Shown piece by piece: positions 1 through 11,693 of a DNA stretch of 64,000 nt. This DNA comes from Aspidapion aeneum. Lineage: Eukaryota; Arthropoda; Insecta; Coleoptera; Brentidae. Below the pieces are notes generated by a model. It saw only the letters and a program-made list of their open reading frames with translations. It searched no databases and was not told the DNA's origin. The DNA lies in the NCBI GenBank assembly GCA_963576565.1, contig OY755038.1:62224366-62288365 (forward strand), read 5' to 3'. A program made the translations under genes and the position numbers. Every line of letters starts with the position of its first letter. The first letter of the stretch is position 1.

Positions 1-379
1 GCGATTCCGAAAATTGTTTAAAATATCGAAAATAACAATACAAAACCAAGATTCCACAAATTTTTTCCCTTAAAATAAATAAAAATGCGAAATGCACGGA
101 AAAATTAACCTCACTTTGGATTCGCGAAAAAAATCAATAAGTTCGGTTGTCCTTTTTCATTTAATGTGAATAGAAAAGGAAAGACCACCCTATCAAACAG
201 ATCAAGGGTCTTTTGAGAAGGATGAGTAGGTTCATAGAAGGATGGCTCGACACCTTGAGGATTTTGTGACGTAGCGAAATTTGGAATATATGGGGCTTAT
301 GGAAGTGGACCGTCCTGTTCTCTGTGTACAGTCCTTGAGTGTTTGTACGTACCTTAACTCAGGGCTATCAAAACGGACG
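1..379. other. Unassigned AT-rich sequence
   Basis: No coding, RNA or repeat feature is recognised. The short open frames have no recognisable protein motifs and look like chance frames in AT-rich DNA. Confidence 0.5.
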
Positions 380-650
380 GGTTTCTCGATCCTCCACTTT
401 GTTGACGTCACATCCGGGGCTGATTTTTTTTTGATGGTCCGTTACGACACAGCTGATTGTCTTTAAAATATTGAAGTTAGAATGACGGTTCATGAATATT
501 TAATTTTTTTTTAAATAACGCCGTTTTTGAGATTGTTTTTACTTTATTCTTGCAGAACAATTTTTTTTAAATGTATAGTAATCCTTAATTTTTCATAGCC
601 GCTTCATTAGCTCACACAATAATTCAGTTTAAAGCAGAAGCACAGAACAC
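380..650 (+). mobile_element. Fragment of hAT-like non-autonomous repeat
   Basis: This stretch closely matches 27745-27985, part of the hAT-like element at 27575-29105. Shared landmarks are TTGTTGACGTCACATCC, the poly-T run after GGGCTGA, CGACACAGCTGAT and TTCATTAGCTCACACAA. Neither terminal inverted repeat nor a target duplication is visible, so this is an internal fragment. Family assignment rests only on the better-preserved copy. Confidence 0.6.
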
Positions 651-1751
651 CAAAGGGAAGAAATGCAAACTACGTGTTAAACCGTTGGTAACACGAGAAT
701 AACCTTAACACGGTCCAGAAAGAGAGAAGACTACAGCTCTCTGTCTAGATCAAACATGTCGGGACACAGCTGATTTTTGTCAAAATAAATCAGCTGATAT
801 CTCATAACACCAGCTGAGCTGATATTTGTTAAAATAAATCTGCTGGTCAGTGAAAATCAGCTGTTGATGGGAAAAACGTTTGTTTTTGTTAAAATGTATT
901 TTTTCAGAACCATCCCATTTAAATCTTTTCGCATACTTTTTCCATCAAATTTGCATAAAAATATCGTCAAATAGTAAAACTTTGTGGACAATAATTTTTT
1001 TTACAAAATTTATGGAAAATACCAAAACTTTATATGAAATGGTTCTGAAAAAATTCATTTTAAACAAAAACAAACTTTTTGTACCATCAGCAGCTGATAT
1101 TCAATGAACAGTATTATATTAATATTTAAAAATTAATTAATAAACATATTATAGTACTTACCAGCTTTTTTACTGCTAAAGATACATTCATATGAACTGT
1201 GATTTCAGTGTTGAGTAGATAGTAAACTAAAACACTTTCCGGGATAGACACAGTTTATTGAACTAAAACACTATAGAATAAACACTTTTCCGGATAGAGA
1301 GTTCACTCAACTAAAACCCTTCCCAGGACAGATCCTGCGCCGAGGGGCTGATCAATGCGCTTCGAACTAATAAAAATCAGTAAAAATTAGGTCCTGGCAG
1401 GACCTTTGGTTTGGTATTATTCGTTAGGCATTTTGTCTTTTTTTTTTCATCACTTTATACCTAAATAAGACCAAGAAGGACTTACAGGACCAACAAAAAC
1501 ATGGATTATGTAAAGATTTGTACAAAATTTTTGCTATTGATCAGCCTTTCTCCCTGCAATGAATTGCAAGACAAGCAGTGACAGAACCACCATACAGCAA
1601 GACCTTCTGCAGGGCAGAGGTAAGGTAAACCTTTTTAATTTCGCTGAAATCATTTTTTACTTATCACTGTGCAACCCTGTGCCTTGCTGCATTGTAGTTC
1701 TGCCACTGTTTATTTACATATTGAAATAAGTTTTTATAAAATACACATTAT
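651..1751. other. Unassigned sequence with CAGCTG cluster
   Basis: No gene is recognised. Between about 768 and 1105 the palindromic hexamer CAGCTG occurs at least five times, mostly followed by AT. That is more than expected in AT-rich DNA, but it is probably decayed repeat sequence rather than a host enhancer. The longest open frame here (880-1107) has no recognisable domain. Confidence 0.4.
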
Positions 1752-2458
1752 ACAGGGTGTTTCATTATTCAATAACATAATTTTAGTGTTGAATTCCTTA
1801 AGTGGTTTCAAGGCAAAATTTTTATATAACCTTAAACGCCTTGTTTTAAAGTTTCTTTTATTTAGTTTTTTATAGCTCTTGTACTTTTCGAGATATTTAG
1901 TTCAAATTTGGCATGTTAAGCTATAGGCACTACACTTTTAGACATGCCAAATAATAGTAAACATGTACAGAGTGACCCTTTTTCAGGGGTCATGTCGCCT
2001 TTTCCCCCAGAATTTTTTTGTTTTAAGCCACTGGTAGGAAGAAGTAGGGATTTTAAAACAAGAAATAAAATCTTTGTTTCATTTGCAAACTTTTTTGTTT
2101 TTCTGAAATTTTTTTGCATCTTTAACCATTTTAGAGAAAATCGCTGTTGCACCAAAGGCTGCTATCATAAAATAAAAAATGCTCCAGTATGGTATGGCGA
2201 GTATATCAAAATAAACAAATTAATTAAAACCTATTTGACATGCCTTAACTTGTAGTGCTTATTTATAAGTAAATATACGAGCCAAATTTGAGCTAAATAT
2301 CACAAAAACTGTAAAAGCTATATAAAAAAAGTAAATTTAAACACCCTGTATCTCTACTACTAAGTGTTTGTAGACCTTTGTTTATATAAACTTTTTATAT
2401 TGAAATCACTCTAGGAAATTATCTTTAAAAATATTTTATTGAATTTTACAACACCCTA
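1752..2458. mobile_element. Palindromic MITE, copy 1 (ACAGGGTGTTTC termini)
   Basis: The left end is ACAGGGTGTTTC and the right end is an imperfect inverted match (ACAACACCCTATA). The interior is partly self-complementary: the AAATTTGGC block near 1905 recurs inverted near 2283, and GACATGCC near 1944 recurs inverted near 2236. The sequence aligns through most of its length with 33060-33655. There is no transposase, so the copy is non-autonomous. The superfamily is uncertain because no clear target duplication is visible. Confidence 0.7.
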
Positions 2459-3906
2459 TATAACCCATTTTGGCTTACATGCATTACAAATAATGTTTCA
2501 ATATTGCACTAGTGCTATAATACAAATCCTATTTATTTTTTTGTTGTAGTCTGCAGTTTTTTGTAGCGGTTGACAAAAATATGCCTGCTTCCCCCATTAA
2601 AAAACAAGCACATTGAATATAATGCAAGGCTAAATCCTCTCCCCCTTGAGCATTACATATTTCAAGAATGTAGTCAAACTCATTAGGTAATATAGGCACA
2701 CTATATCCCCAAATGTTAAATACAATACAATTAGGAGCTTTCATTGGAGCAATATGAACTCACTATTATATGTAATAAAAATAAGACAAAATGGGCCACT
2801 TGTATATACAGTTTGACTTATTGTATCTGATCCTCAGCACGGAAATCAAAAACTATGTTTTTACACAATACACAAGTCAAATTTTATGAATTTATATGAT
2901 TTTGTGGATGTCCTGATATTGTATAGTTTTGAATTTTACACAATTGGGCTTTATGTTTTGTGTAAAAATATATTTTTTGATTTCGGTTCCGAGGGTCGGA
3001 TACCATTAGTCAAACTGTAGATAAGATTACTTAACAAAGTAATGTGAACTTTCTATTTTATGCCTAATTTACCCATAACATAATGCACAATGGAAAGATT
3101 TAGTGTTTATACTTTATGTCTACAATACTAAGGAGATGGAAACAGAGATATTAAAATTAAGCAATGAGTTGGTTCATTGTGCATTAAGTTTTTGGGTAAA
3201 CCAGGCCTTACTTAGAAAAATGCCATGATAATATAAGTTATGTGAATAATGACCTGTTCTAGTTTAAAGATTTCTGAAGTTTTGACATGTAATAGAATTT
3301 GCAGACAAAATAACAACTACCTTTTTCAGATAGAACAGTCACACCCCCCACCATATTCAAAAGTTTAAAAAATATATATTTTTTTTACATGTGTCAACAA
3401 GTGAAAAAAACATTTTTTGACATTACAATTGACATGTAAAAAAAATTATTTAGTTGTTTTCTTTTTTCACAAGCTATAAAATATTGTTTGTGAATAGAAT
3501 CCTCTTTTGGGGGACCAACAAAAATTTTTATGTTAGAAAGAAAACCTGTCTAAAATAATTCAATAAAAATAAATAAAACAAAAAAAAACTTTGTAAAATT
3601 TTTATTTTAAAAGGTTTTACAGTAAAAATTGCGAAAAATAAATAATTACTACTATCACTACCATAAGAAATTATTATTATTTTTTGACTTCACCAAACCA
3701 AACTTTCCACTAAGATTGTTAAAAAATTTAGATTTATTAAAATAAAACTAAGTGAAACTTTATAAAACACCTTAAAAAACATGACTGCTGAAGCTCCAAT
3801 TGACACCTGTTCAAAAAACATAACATTACTACCCTGAATACAAATTTAGCTTTGAGATTACATTGTCCGGTAATTATGCAGAATAAAATATTATTTTACA
3901 GCTTAT
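2459..3906. other. Unassigned AT-rich sequence
   Basis: No feature is recognised on either strand. Short open frames, such as 2529-2744 on the minus strand, show no known motif. Confidence 0.5.
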
Positions 3907-4101
3907 GCAGTGGCGCACCCAGGAATATGTCTTGGGGGGGGGTTCGGTTCGGTTCATTCATTCGGGGGGGGGGGGGGGGGGGGAGAACGAGGCTTCATGA
4001 TGTCGTATTTCATGCTATTTTTTGTGTTTATTCATGAAATATGTGGAAAAAATATAAAAAAAATCTTGGGTTTGGCCCCCCCCCTGGCTGCGCCCAAGAC
4101 A
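3907..4101. mobile_element. Short repeat with inverted GGCGCACCCA-like ends and poly-G
   Basis: The left end CAGTGGCGCACCCAGG and the right end GGCTGCGCCCAAGAC are roughly inverted, in the style of hAT-like insect MITEs that begin CAGTGGCG. Two G runs lie inside, at 3938-3946 and 3964-3983 (20 Gs). Open frames across this stretch are low complexity and not believable proteins. A related fragment starts at 4768 (CAGTGGCATATATG) with long C runs. Family assignment is tentative. Confidence 0.45.
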
Positions 4102-5027
4102 TTAGCCCAAGATTTACATGGCATTATTGGTAAAACAGTACAAATTACAGGTTAGCTGTTACCACTTGGTTAGTACTATCTGAGGGGAACACAAAGCTGC
4201 CTTTGCAAAATTAAAAAAACAGTGTTTGTTTTACTTAAAAATAAAACAAATTTTCATTCATTTCCAAACAAAGCATGCAACTTGTTTGTTCTGTCTCTCT
4301 TTAAGTAACATCATCTGAGTGAGAGAGAGGACACAAAAGTTGCATGCATGGAAAAGTTGCACAGTCCGAACAGGGTATTAGGCAATAAAAAATGCTATTT
4401 ATAAAACTCAAGGATACTGTTTCAGTTTCATATTGACACATCTCTTTCTCCCCAGAAAAGAACAGGTATGTGCCATGATCAAATTGATACAGTAAAGTTG
4501 AGTTTATAGTTGGGGCTGTAAAGCTGGTTTGTCACTATGAAAGTTTCTCTAAAATGCATGCAACCATCTCATTCCAAGTGCCATCATCGGATATAGTGAC
4601 ATGGGTTTGATGTAGTCAGAACAGGGCTTAAGTCAAACTTATTAAGCAGGGAGGCAGGAATTTTAAAGCTATATAGCAATACCAATAACAAACAAAGCCA
4701 TATTGCCATAAAGTAAGCAGTAAGATGCAACAAAAAAATGTATTATCCTACAAACATGGGTCTACACAGTGGCATATATGTCAGGGGCAGCCCCCCCCAA
4801 AAGCTAAGGTTTTTCTAATATTTTCCACATATTTCATGAATACAAACATAAAATATGGCCTCATGGGGTACGACCCCCCCCCCTACCTATATTTTACAGA
4901 TCAAAATTTTAATGACCTTTTTATACTTTTCGATATTGCAGTGTATTGTTTGAGGTTAAAACAAACCCTAACTAAAAAATCACAGCTGCTACCACTCCCA
5001 AACAGTTACCTATCTATCTATCACTTA
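4102..5027. other. Unassigned sequence with a decayed MITE fragment
   Basis: No gene is seen. About 4768-4882 resembles part of the 3907-4101 repeat: CAGTGGC, C-rich runs and TTCCACATATTTCATGAA. The 136-residue open frame at 4725-5135 runs through this repeat and the following minisatellite, so it is rejected as a gene. Confidence 0.45.
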
Positions 5028-5490
5028 GGTACAGATCAGGTTTACACTAAAAACCAACTACTATCCCCTTGGATTACCTTCTACCATCAAAAAACAACTA
5101 CCAACTTTTGCTACCTTCTACCAGCAATAAAGTAACTACTTCCACCTTCCCCTAGCTTCTACCAGCAAAAAACCAACTACTACCAAGTTCCCCTAGCTTC
5201 TACCACCAAAAAACCAAATACTACAATCATAATCAAAGGAGGTAGTAGTTGGTTTTTTAGTGGTAGAAGATAAGCGTTGGTAGAAGTTGGTTTTTTGGTG
5301 GCAGAGACTAGGAGAAGATGGCAGTAGTTGGTTTTTTAGGGGTAGAAGCTCAGCGAAGGTAGTAGTAGTTTGTTTTTGGGGTTAGAAGTAGGGGAAGGTG
5401 GTAGTAGTTGGTTTTTTGGGGATAGAAGCCACAGAAGGTGGTAGTAGTTGGTTTCTTGGTGGTAGAAACTAAGCGAAGGTGGTTTTTGGC
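5028..5490. repeat. Two minisatellite arrays in opposite orientation
   Basis: From about 5040 to 5225 an imperfect unit of roughly 45-60 bp repeats, built around CTTCTACCACCAAAAAACC. From about 5238 to 5490 the same unit repeats as its reverse complement (GTAGTAGTTGGTTTTTTGG). The arrays meet at a short spacer near 5228-5238. About four units lie on each side, diverged from each other. A transcript could fold into a long imperfect hairpin. Confidence 0.85.
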
Positions 5491-6990
5491 ATAAAACTGT
5501 GTCGCAGCTGAGTGATAGATCACTGTAACTCTTCAGAAGTAGTAACAGCTTAGACTTATAAGTTAGAACCTATTTGTTTTTATCATAAACAAGGCGGCCT
5601 TACTTAAAATAGAAATTTCCATTGTTCATAGTGGAAAGTATGAAGTAAGCCTAAATAAATGAACTTACCCCTTACCTTACTTTAACGAACAATAAATCCA
5701 CCTTAAAACTCACTGGTATGGGGTCGTTGAATTGACTGCTTTTTATATGCTGCTCCTTGTTTTTTATACTGCTGCTGCTTCTTTTTTACACTGCTACTGC
5801 TTGTTAGAATCACAAAATATGCCGATCTAGTACACAATGATTTGATTTTAGTTTTTTTATCAAAAATCAGATTGAGGGGAACACCCGACAAAAATGACAT
5901 TCACCACAGAATAAATTCAGGTGTGTCGCATGTCTCTCTTTCTGTCTGTTCTGGTGGGCTCTCTCTCTTTCCCACAACAGCAGTCAAACCACAGAACAGG
6001 ATGACACTGTCAAACGTCATTATGTTTAGTTCCAATTTAGTCCCTTGTCCAGATCGCAGGCGCTGTTCGCGCTGTTATATTAGGGTCACTGCATCCTGGA
6101 AGCCTGGCGTCTCCATGGGTAGCGACAAGCCCACGTGACCTGCCTCGGAATTTCCATGGGCGACTCGTCAACTTACCTCGGAATAATTAGAGTACCTACA
6201 CGCACTTTCTATACAATATTGTAAATTAACCTCGGAATTTTTAGAGTACCTACAATTTTTGTAGAAGTTTGTAAAGCGATCTCAGAATTTTTAGAGTACC
6301 TACAGTATGTAAAATATTTTTTTAAAAATTAAAGACCATACTTATATTTTAAGTTTTTGGCCAACTTTTTATTTTTATAATATACATTAATACAAAAAAT
6401 ACTACAACAATTTAATGCATATACTTTTACTATTAGATATATAGTACTTAACTACAATCATAAAAAATATCATTTCTGTGGGGTTACCCTAAATTTTGCC
6501 TCTTTTGTAAATTTCTTATAGTTTCTAAAGTCATTTCTGTGGTTCTGCCGTGCTTCCAATCAGGTAGACTTTGTGCAAAAACATGATTTTTTGAAAAATA
6601 TTCTAAAACTTTTATTTTTGTATTTTACATCGATCAGTAAGTCTTTATTTGTTTTTAAAATAACATACAGTGTCTTTAAATTATAACATTTAACGGCATT
6701 GTTAGAGATACATTACTTAAATATTAAATCAAGTAAAACAAACTTTAAAACTATCGAGACTTCGAGCCTTTAAACCTGGACGATCACTCTAAAGTAGGAA
6801 TGTTCAGGAAGCCAGAATAGTTTTTAATGGTACCTAGTCTTAATTCTACACTTTTGTTATTTTAATTTGATGTCTCATGTTAGTGCCATGTACGTCTAGA
6901 GTACGTACATTTTACGTTTAATTGGATGTACCATGTACGTACCTAGTAAGAGTTTTTACGTACATAGTACATATTTGTGCTGTCTGGGTA
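5491..6990. other. Unassigned sequence
   Basis: No gene, RNA or complete element is recognised. Three short phrases ending TTTTTAGAGTACCTACA recur at about 6186-6305 and look like decayed repeat units. Open frames are short and without motifs. Confidence 0.45.
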
Positions 6991-7410
6991 GAGAGTGTGA
7001 TACCAAACCGAACCAACCGAAACATATTTTCTATTATTCTAACCTTTCTCAATTGATAGCAAACCTTTGATTTGAAGACAGTGTTTTGGTGGAAAAAGGT
7101 CAGAGAGTGTCTGTACCGGTTAGAATAGGTTTGTGATCAATTGAGAAAGGTTAGGAAAACAACGATTGATCGCATTTGTATTTTCGACCTTTTGTACTTT
7201 CGACCTTTTCTTAATTCGATCTTTTGTACTTTCGACATTGTGTATTTTTGACCTTTTGAAGTTTTGGCCTTTTGTTTTTCGACCTTTTGTACTTTCGACC
7301 TTTTGTATTTTCGGCCTTTTGTAGTTTCGACCTTATATTTTCGACCTTTTGTACTTTCGACTTTTCGTGTCTTTGACATTTTATTCTTTCGACGTTTTCT
7401 TCGCCGCCCG
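6991..7410. mobile_element. Foldback-type fragment with TTTCGACCTTTTGTA subrepeats
   Basis: From about 7175 to 7400 a 14-15 bp unit, TTTCGACCTTTTGTA with variants, recurs about fifteen times. The adjoining 6991-7170 sequence (CAACCGAAACATA, ACCTTTCTCAATTGAT, GGTGGAAAAAGGTC) resembles 14085-14260 next to a second such array. The unit differs mainly at a few bases from that of the complete foldback element at 24608-25621. Only one arm is seen here. The open frames at 7137-7379 and 7264-7467 are translations of the array. Confidence 0.7.
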
Positions 7411-8611
7411 CTTTTGTTTGGACACCGTAATAAAATAATAGTAGCTATATGCGGTTTTTACTTTTAATTCCGCGGCAAGATTTTTTAAGCCCGACCGGAA
7501 GGACGGCTATAATTTGTTAAGTGATTAAATGGGACTTTAATGCCAATGTTTATATACTAAAAATAATAATAATCATAAAATAAATAAATAGTACACCACT
7601 TACTTCGGTACTCTAGTTTTAGCATGTCAACCCCCGGTATATAATAATACAGCGTGCAGTGATAGTTTTCATTTTTTTGGTGAGCTTTGGGCGCGTTGCT
7701 ATGGTAGATATTAAACAAAAGTCAGTCAGACGCTAACAAACATTGAAAAAATGTGCAAAAAATAATATATATTTCATAACAAATGAATTAAATTTCTTAA
7801 AGATTGAACAAACGAGGAACCAAAGAATAATTCCTACTTTGAGATGGACATTGAAAAGGCCGCCAAAGAAAGCAGCTTTCAGAGTACCGAAAATGATGCA
7901 ATAAAAAGAATGTAAAAAATTTCACCGAAAAGGTATTCCTGTTTTTTATCCTGGAGAAGTCTAGAAAGTTAAATACTTCCTTTATATGAAGGCTATGCCA
8001 AAGGACACAATAATAATCGAAACCAACCAAGTCATCAGCAAAGTACAGTAACTTCTGCCAAGCTGGAAGCAACAGAATAACCGTTATCGTGTATTATGAT
8101 AGCTTTTTGTTTTTTGTATATTAATAAAATAAAATGATCCAAAAAACCTATAATTTTTCCTTTATAGTTTTAAAGAAATCACTTTAATTACCTAAGTCCA
8201 TGAAAAAAGAGATTAAACGTACACTTTTATGCCCTAGAATAAATCCAACAATAGTTTTCTATATTTCCTAAAACATGTCAAATAATTTTTGGTTTCTTGC
8301 GCTATGTGGGTAAATATTGAAATCATAAAAAACATGGTTTTTATTCGACAATCTGAAAAGCATTATTTGAATGGTTTGTTTATTTGGACAGTCTAAATAT
8401 ATATACCGAGTGTGACGGACAGTTATTTACGTAACATTTGTAAACCATTTTATTTTTTTAAATACAAAAAAAAGCTACGCTCGTGACAGTGTCAGATTCG
8501 TCATATAACCAAAAATATTTAGCTGTCGTGTCGCTACCCAAAGAAGACACTACGTCTTCGTGATGCAGTGACCCTATGTTATATTCCGTATGTCATTTTC
8601 ACGGGGGTGAG
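7411..8611. other. Unassigned AT-rich sequence
   Basis: No feature is recognised. The 91-residue minus-strand open frame at 7797-8072 has no motif. Confidence 0.45.
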
Positions 8612-8945
8612 CAGAAGCAAATGTGACAATCACAGATGACAAAGTCAAATACATGTCAAATATAACAGTTGGCATGTGGTACATGGCGGGTAATTTGAAT
8701 TCAAAATAAGAAATGCTAAATTTTGAAGATTTTAACCTTTTAATCATGTTGCTTCCTTACAAACCTTTGGTGGAATATCGGGATGGTGTCTGAGAATATT
8801 TCACTGAAATTTTGCGAAAATCTGTAGTGCCATTTTGAAAATATCATAAAAAAACGTCTGACCTCCCATAAGACCCAATGTAAAATTCAGCCCCGGGAGA
8901 ACAGCTGATTTTTTCAGGGTCGTGGCCTCTATTTTTGTGTTGGCC
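8612..8945 (+). mobile_element. Fragment of hAT-like non-autonomous repeat
   Basis: This segment is nearly identical to 27996-28328 inside the hAT-like element at 27575-29105. Landmarks are GTGACAATCACAGATGAC, GGTACATGGCGGGTAATT and GGTGGAATATCGGGATGG. No termini or TSD are visible. It covers the part of the repeat that follows the part represented at 380-650. Confidence 0.75.
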
Positions 8946-9386
8946 CTGCTTAACTAAATAAGAAAAGTTAAAAAAGTACGTACTTTTTAGAAAATTGGCG
9001 GCACTGCAAAAAAGTTTATTTGGATCCGTTGGAACGGAGCACTAGGTACCCTACCGCTCTCGTGCAATTCCGAACCAAAAAAGTTGTCCACTCCTGTCAG
9101 TCAAAAAAATAAAAAAATCAAACCAATATAATTTTTTAATTCTAAAAAAAGCACATTTTTTTGTTTTTAGTCTTCTTTGAACCTACGGATTTCTACAGAT
9201 TTTTTGCGATCACGCTACGGATTTTCGCTTTCCAATAGTTGGCAACACTGTTTATGGCTTTCGAGTTAGGCGGTTATTGAGGTTAGAACTTGGTGTTCTA
9301 CTTTTCCGTTTGCCTTTGTTGAAAATTTGCCGATTTTCTTAAGCTTTGCGGCTTTTCTGACTAAATTTGTAAAAAAAAATACGACG
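8946..9386 (+). promoter_or_regulatory. Probable promoter/5' UTR region of MetRS
   Basis: This is the sequence directly upstream of the MetRS start codon. No TATA box at a convincing distance or canonical initiator is recognised, as is usual for a housekeeping gene. The last 150 bases are less AT-rich than the flanks. The transcription start cannot be placed from sequence, and an upstream non-coding exon is possible. Confidence 0.3.
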
Positions 9387-9498
9387 ATGGAATTGGGGGT
9401 TCAAATTGTGGGTAACAAAAATAATCCGGCCACATTAAAAGTGGCAATAGCTGTAAATTATGCAAAATCTAAACCAACCCTTCATTTGGATAAAAGTA
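9387..9498 (+). CDS. MetRS: Methionyl-tRNA synthetase, exon 1 (start of GST-like domain)
   Basis: This exon encodes 37 residues plus one base. The product begins MELGVQIVGNKNN and continues with PATLKVAIAVNYAK. The pattern of a short strand followed by a helix matches the thioredoxin-like start of the GST-like N-terminal domain of animal cytosolic MetRS, which anchors the enzyme in the multi-synthetase complex. The start is the first ATG of the open frame. The donor GTAAGT at 9499 leaves phase 1, which joins exon 2 in frame to give DKS-I-SALNQRLP. It would be hard to recognise alone; the assignment rests on exon 2 compatibility. Confidence 0.75.
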
Positions 9499-9730
9499 GT
9501 AAGTTCTTAAAGAGAGTTTTATAGCTACACAAAATACTTTTTTACAGTGAAGTAAGCACCTCGGTTTTGTAATTACATGGCATTTTTTTTTAAAGTTTAC
9601 TATTTTCAGCTTGATTTTTAGTTTTGAATATGATAGGTACACCCATATGTTTATGTGTAGGCAGCAACAAGCATTTGCAAATACTAATTTGAACATCTCT
9701 AAGCTTTTTTTGATGGGGATAATATTTAAA

Positions 9731-10112
9731 ATAAATGGATCCATGATGGATCTGATACCTTTCTAGCCCATTAGCACACTCTAAGTAAACTTCATGCTAT
9801 ATCAGCCTTGAAAATAGTTTTTTGTAAATATCTAAGTAAGGAAAGCTCTTTTTTTTGGTTATATTACAAATTATTCAGCAAAATATATTCCAAAAACCAT
9901 ATACTGATGTGATGCACCATTACAAAGTTAGCATATTTTTTATATTTTTAGCAGTTTAGGAGCCATCATGTTAAGGACAGACATACACACACACACAGAC
10001 AGATGTCATGCTGATATTGTTAAGGTCCAAATACACCCAAATAACACATTTTCAGCATTGTCTAAAAGATAATACTTTCTCTAGCGATTGCTGTGTGGGC
10101 TAGGAAGGTAAA
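9731..10112 (-). mobile_element. Dispersed repeat with inverted ACCTTTCTAGCCC ends, copy 1
   Basis: ACCTTTCTAGCCCA near 9757 is inverted as TGGGCTAGGAAGGT at about 10096-10109. The interior contains the complement of phrases such as GTATGTCTGTCC and GCTCCTAAAC that also occur at 27187-29141 and 49866-50030. Homology with the 27187-29141 copy continues past the inverted ends, through GATCCATCATGGATC, so the repeat is larger than its TIR-like pair. There is no coding capacity. Confidence 0.6.
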
Positions 10113-11650
10113 AATAATGTCTTGGGTCTAGTCAAACCAAGATTCAGGTTAAGCCAAGGTTTAGAGCCCAGTTGTATTGCAACTTGCAGATTTTAAGGTA
10201 TAGGTTACATATTTTGGGGCTTGTTTAGGGTTAGCTTTTATGACATTTCAGGTTTTTACATTTGGTATTATTATTCATTCCCTCATTTTTGAAATTTTTT
10301 CATGGGTATTTAAATTTTTTCAAAACTACTCAATTTATTATTTTTTATGTGCTCTTAGTTTAATGCAGTAAACTTGTAATATTAGGAATATTTAATGTAT
10401 ATACAGTTAGCAGAACAACTTTTGACATTGGAAAAAGTCATATGCTCACAATTTGCCATTAATTATCTGTAAATTAGTTGTAAAAACAAAAAATTTGCTG
10501 TGCCCATTTTAAAAAAAAAAAAATATGGTGCTTTGCTAACTTTATATAAAGTTAGCTGAACACCTATAGAAATAATGGATTTATCTAAAAAAGATTTGGT
10601 TCACAATTTGCCTTTAATTATCTGTAAATTAGTTGTGAAAACAAAAAATTTGCCATGCTCATTTTTCTGCTAACTTTGTCAAAAAACCCCAAAATTTTAA
10701 TTTGCTTCCCTCCCCTATAAATGTAAAGTTATGTAAAAGTAACATTGGCCACTTCCAGAAATGTTAGAGAGCTGAGCTTTGGAAGGCCGATAGGAACTAT
10801 GATAAAGCTATAAAAGAAAATTCAAAAATCCCAAATTTTAATTAACTTCCCTCTCCTATAAATGTAAAGTTATGTAAAAGTAACATTTTCCACTAGACGG
10901 CTAAATGCCTGAAGGGGAGAAGACAAGAGATTTCACAAAAAAATTACCCCAAAGTTAAATTCACCCCATCTGGGAAAACAGACGTTTATTGAAAAAATCG
11001 GCAACACGCTAGAAGCTTACCTTCTTTTATTTAACAGACACCAGTTCCATAGTTTCACTCGCGGCGCCGTGGAGTTTCTTGTGGATGGAATTTTAGTCTT
11101 AATCTTAAAAGCACATGTGACTTCTTCAGTGGTTTTTGCGGAAATGGTTCTTCATTTGCCTGTCAAATACAGGGGGGCGCTTCAAACTCCCAGTGTTTGC
11201 AAAGTGTGCATGAATTTAGCAAAATGATCAGGTGTTCAAAAAAGGAAATAACTTTCCACAAAGAGAAAAATGATCACCTGATTGGAATTTTCCCAAACAA
11301 GGAGGTTTTCTTTTAAAGGTTTGGCTAAAGAACCCAAAAAATTTCAAAACAAAATTTAAGGTTAGGTTTTCAAAAAAATTCAAATAAAAACAAAAACAAA
11401 AAATAACTGGCAGCATTAAACATCCACTTTTCATTATGCTTAGAAATGTCAGAGCAAACAAACGCATATTTTTATGTGTGAACAATTATTTAAATTTTGT
11501 AAGGTTAAAGTGGTGAAAAAATTATAATTTATTTACCAAAAGATTGGCAGAAACCGGTAGAATGTGAAAATAGTGAAATTATCTTTAGAACATAAACATT
11601 TACCAAACAAACTCAAAAAAACTGCAAAAATATACGTAAAAAATAAATTA
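10113..11650. other. Intron sequence with satellite-like units at 10688-10893
   Basis: No gene is found. At 10688-10893 a unit of about 145 bp occurs once plus a partial second copy (landmarks CCTATAAATGTAAAGTTA and AGAGAGCTGAGC). The same unit recurs at 18543-18780. Phrases around CACAATTTGCC(A/T)TTAATTATCTGTAAATTAG repeat near 10448 and 10600, so short tandem duplication is common here. The rest is unassigned. Confidence 0.55.
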
Positions 11651-11693
11651 TGGCAGACTGAGTGTAGACAGTCTGCACCAACAACTTTTAAGA

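Noticed and set aside
4725..5135. 136-residue open frame
   Set aside because: Runs across a MITE fragment and a minisatellite; no motif.
5028..5490. CRISPR array
   Set aside because: Units are adjacent, imperfect and in both orientations without unique spacers; eukaryotic genome.
7137..7467. Opposed repeat-like frames with CTFDLL or KGRKYK periodicity
   Set aside because: Simple translations of the TTTCGACCTTTTGTA array; no start context or homology.
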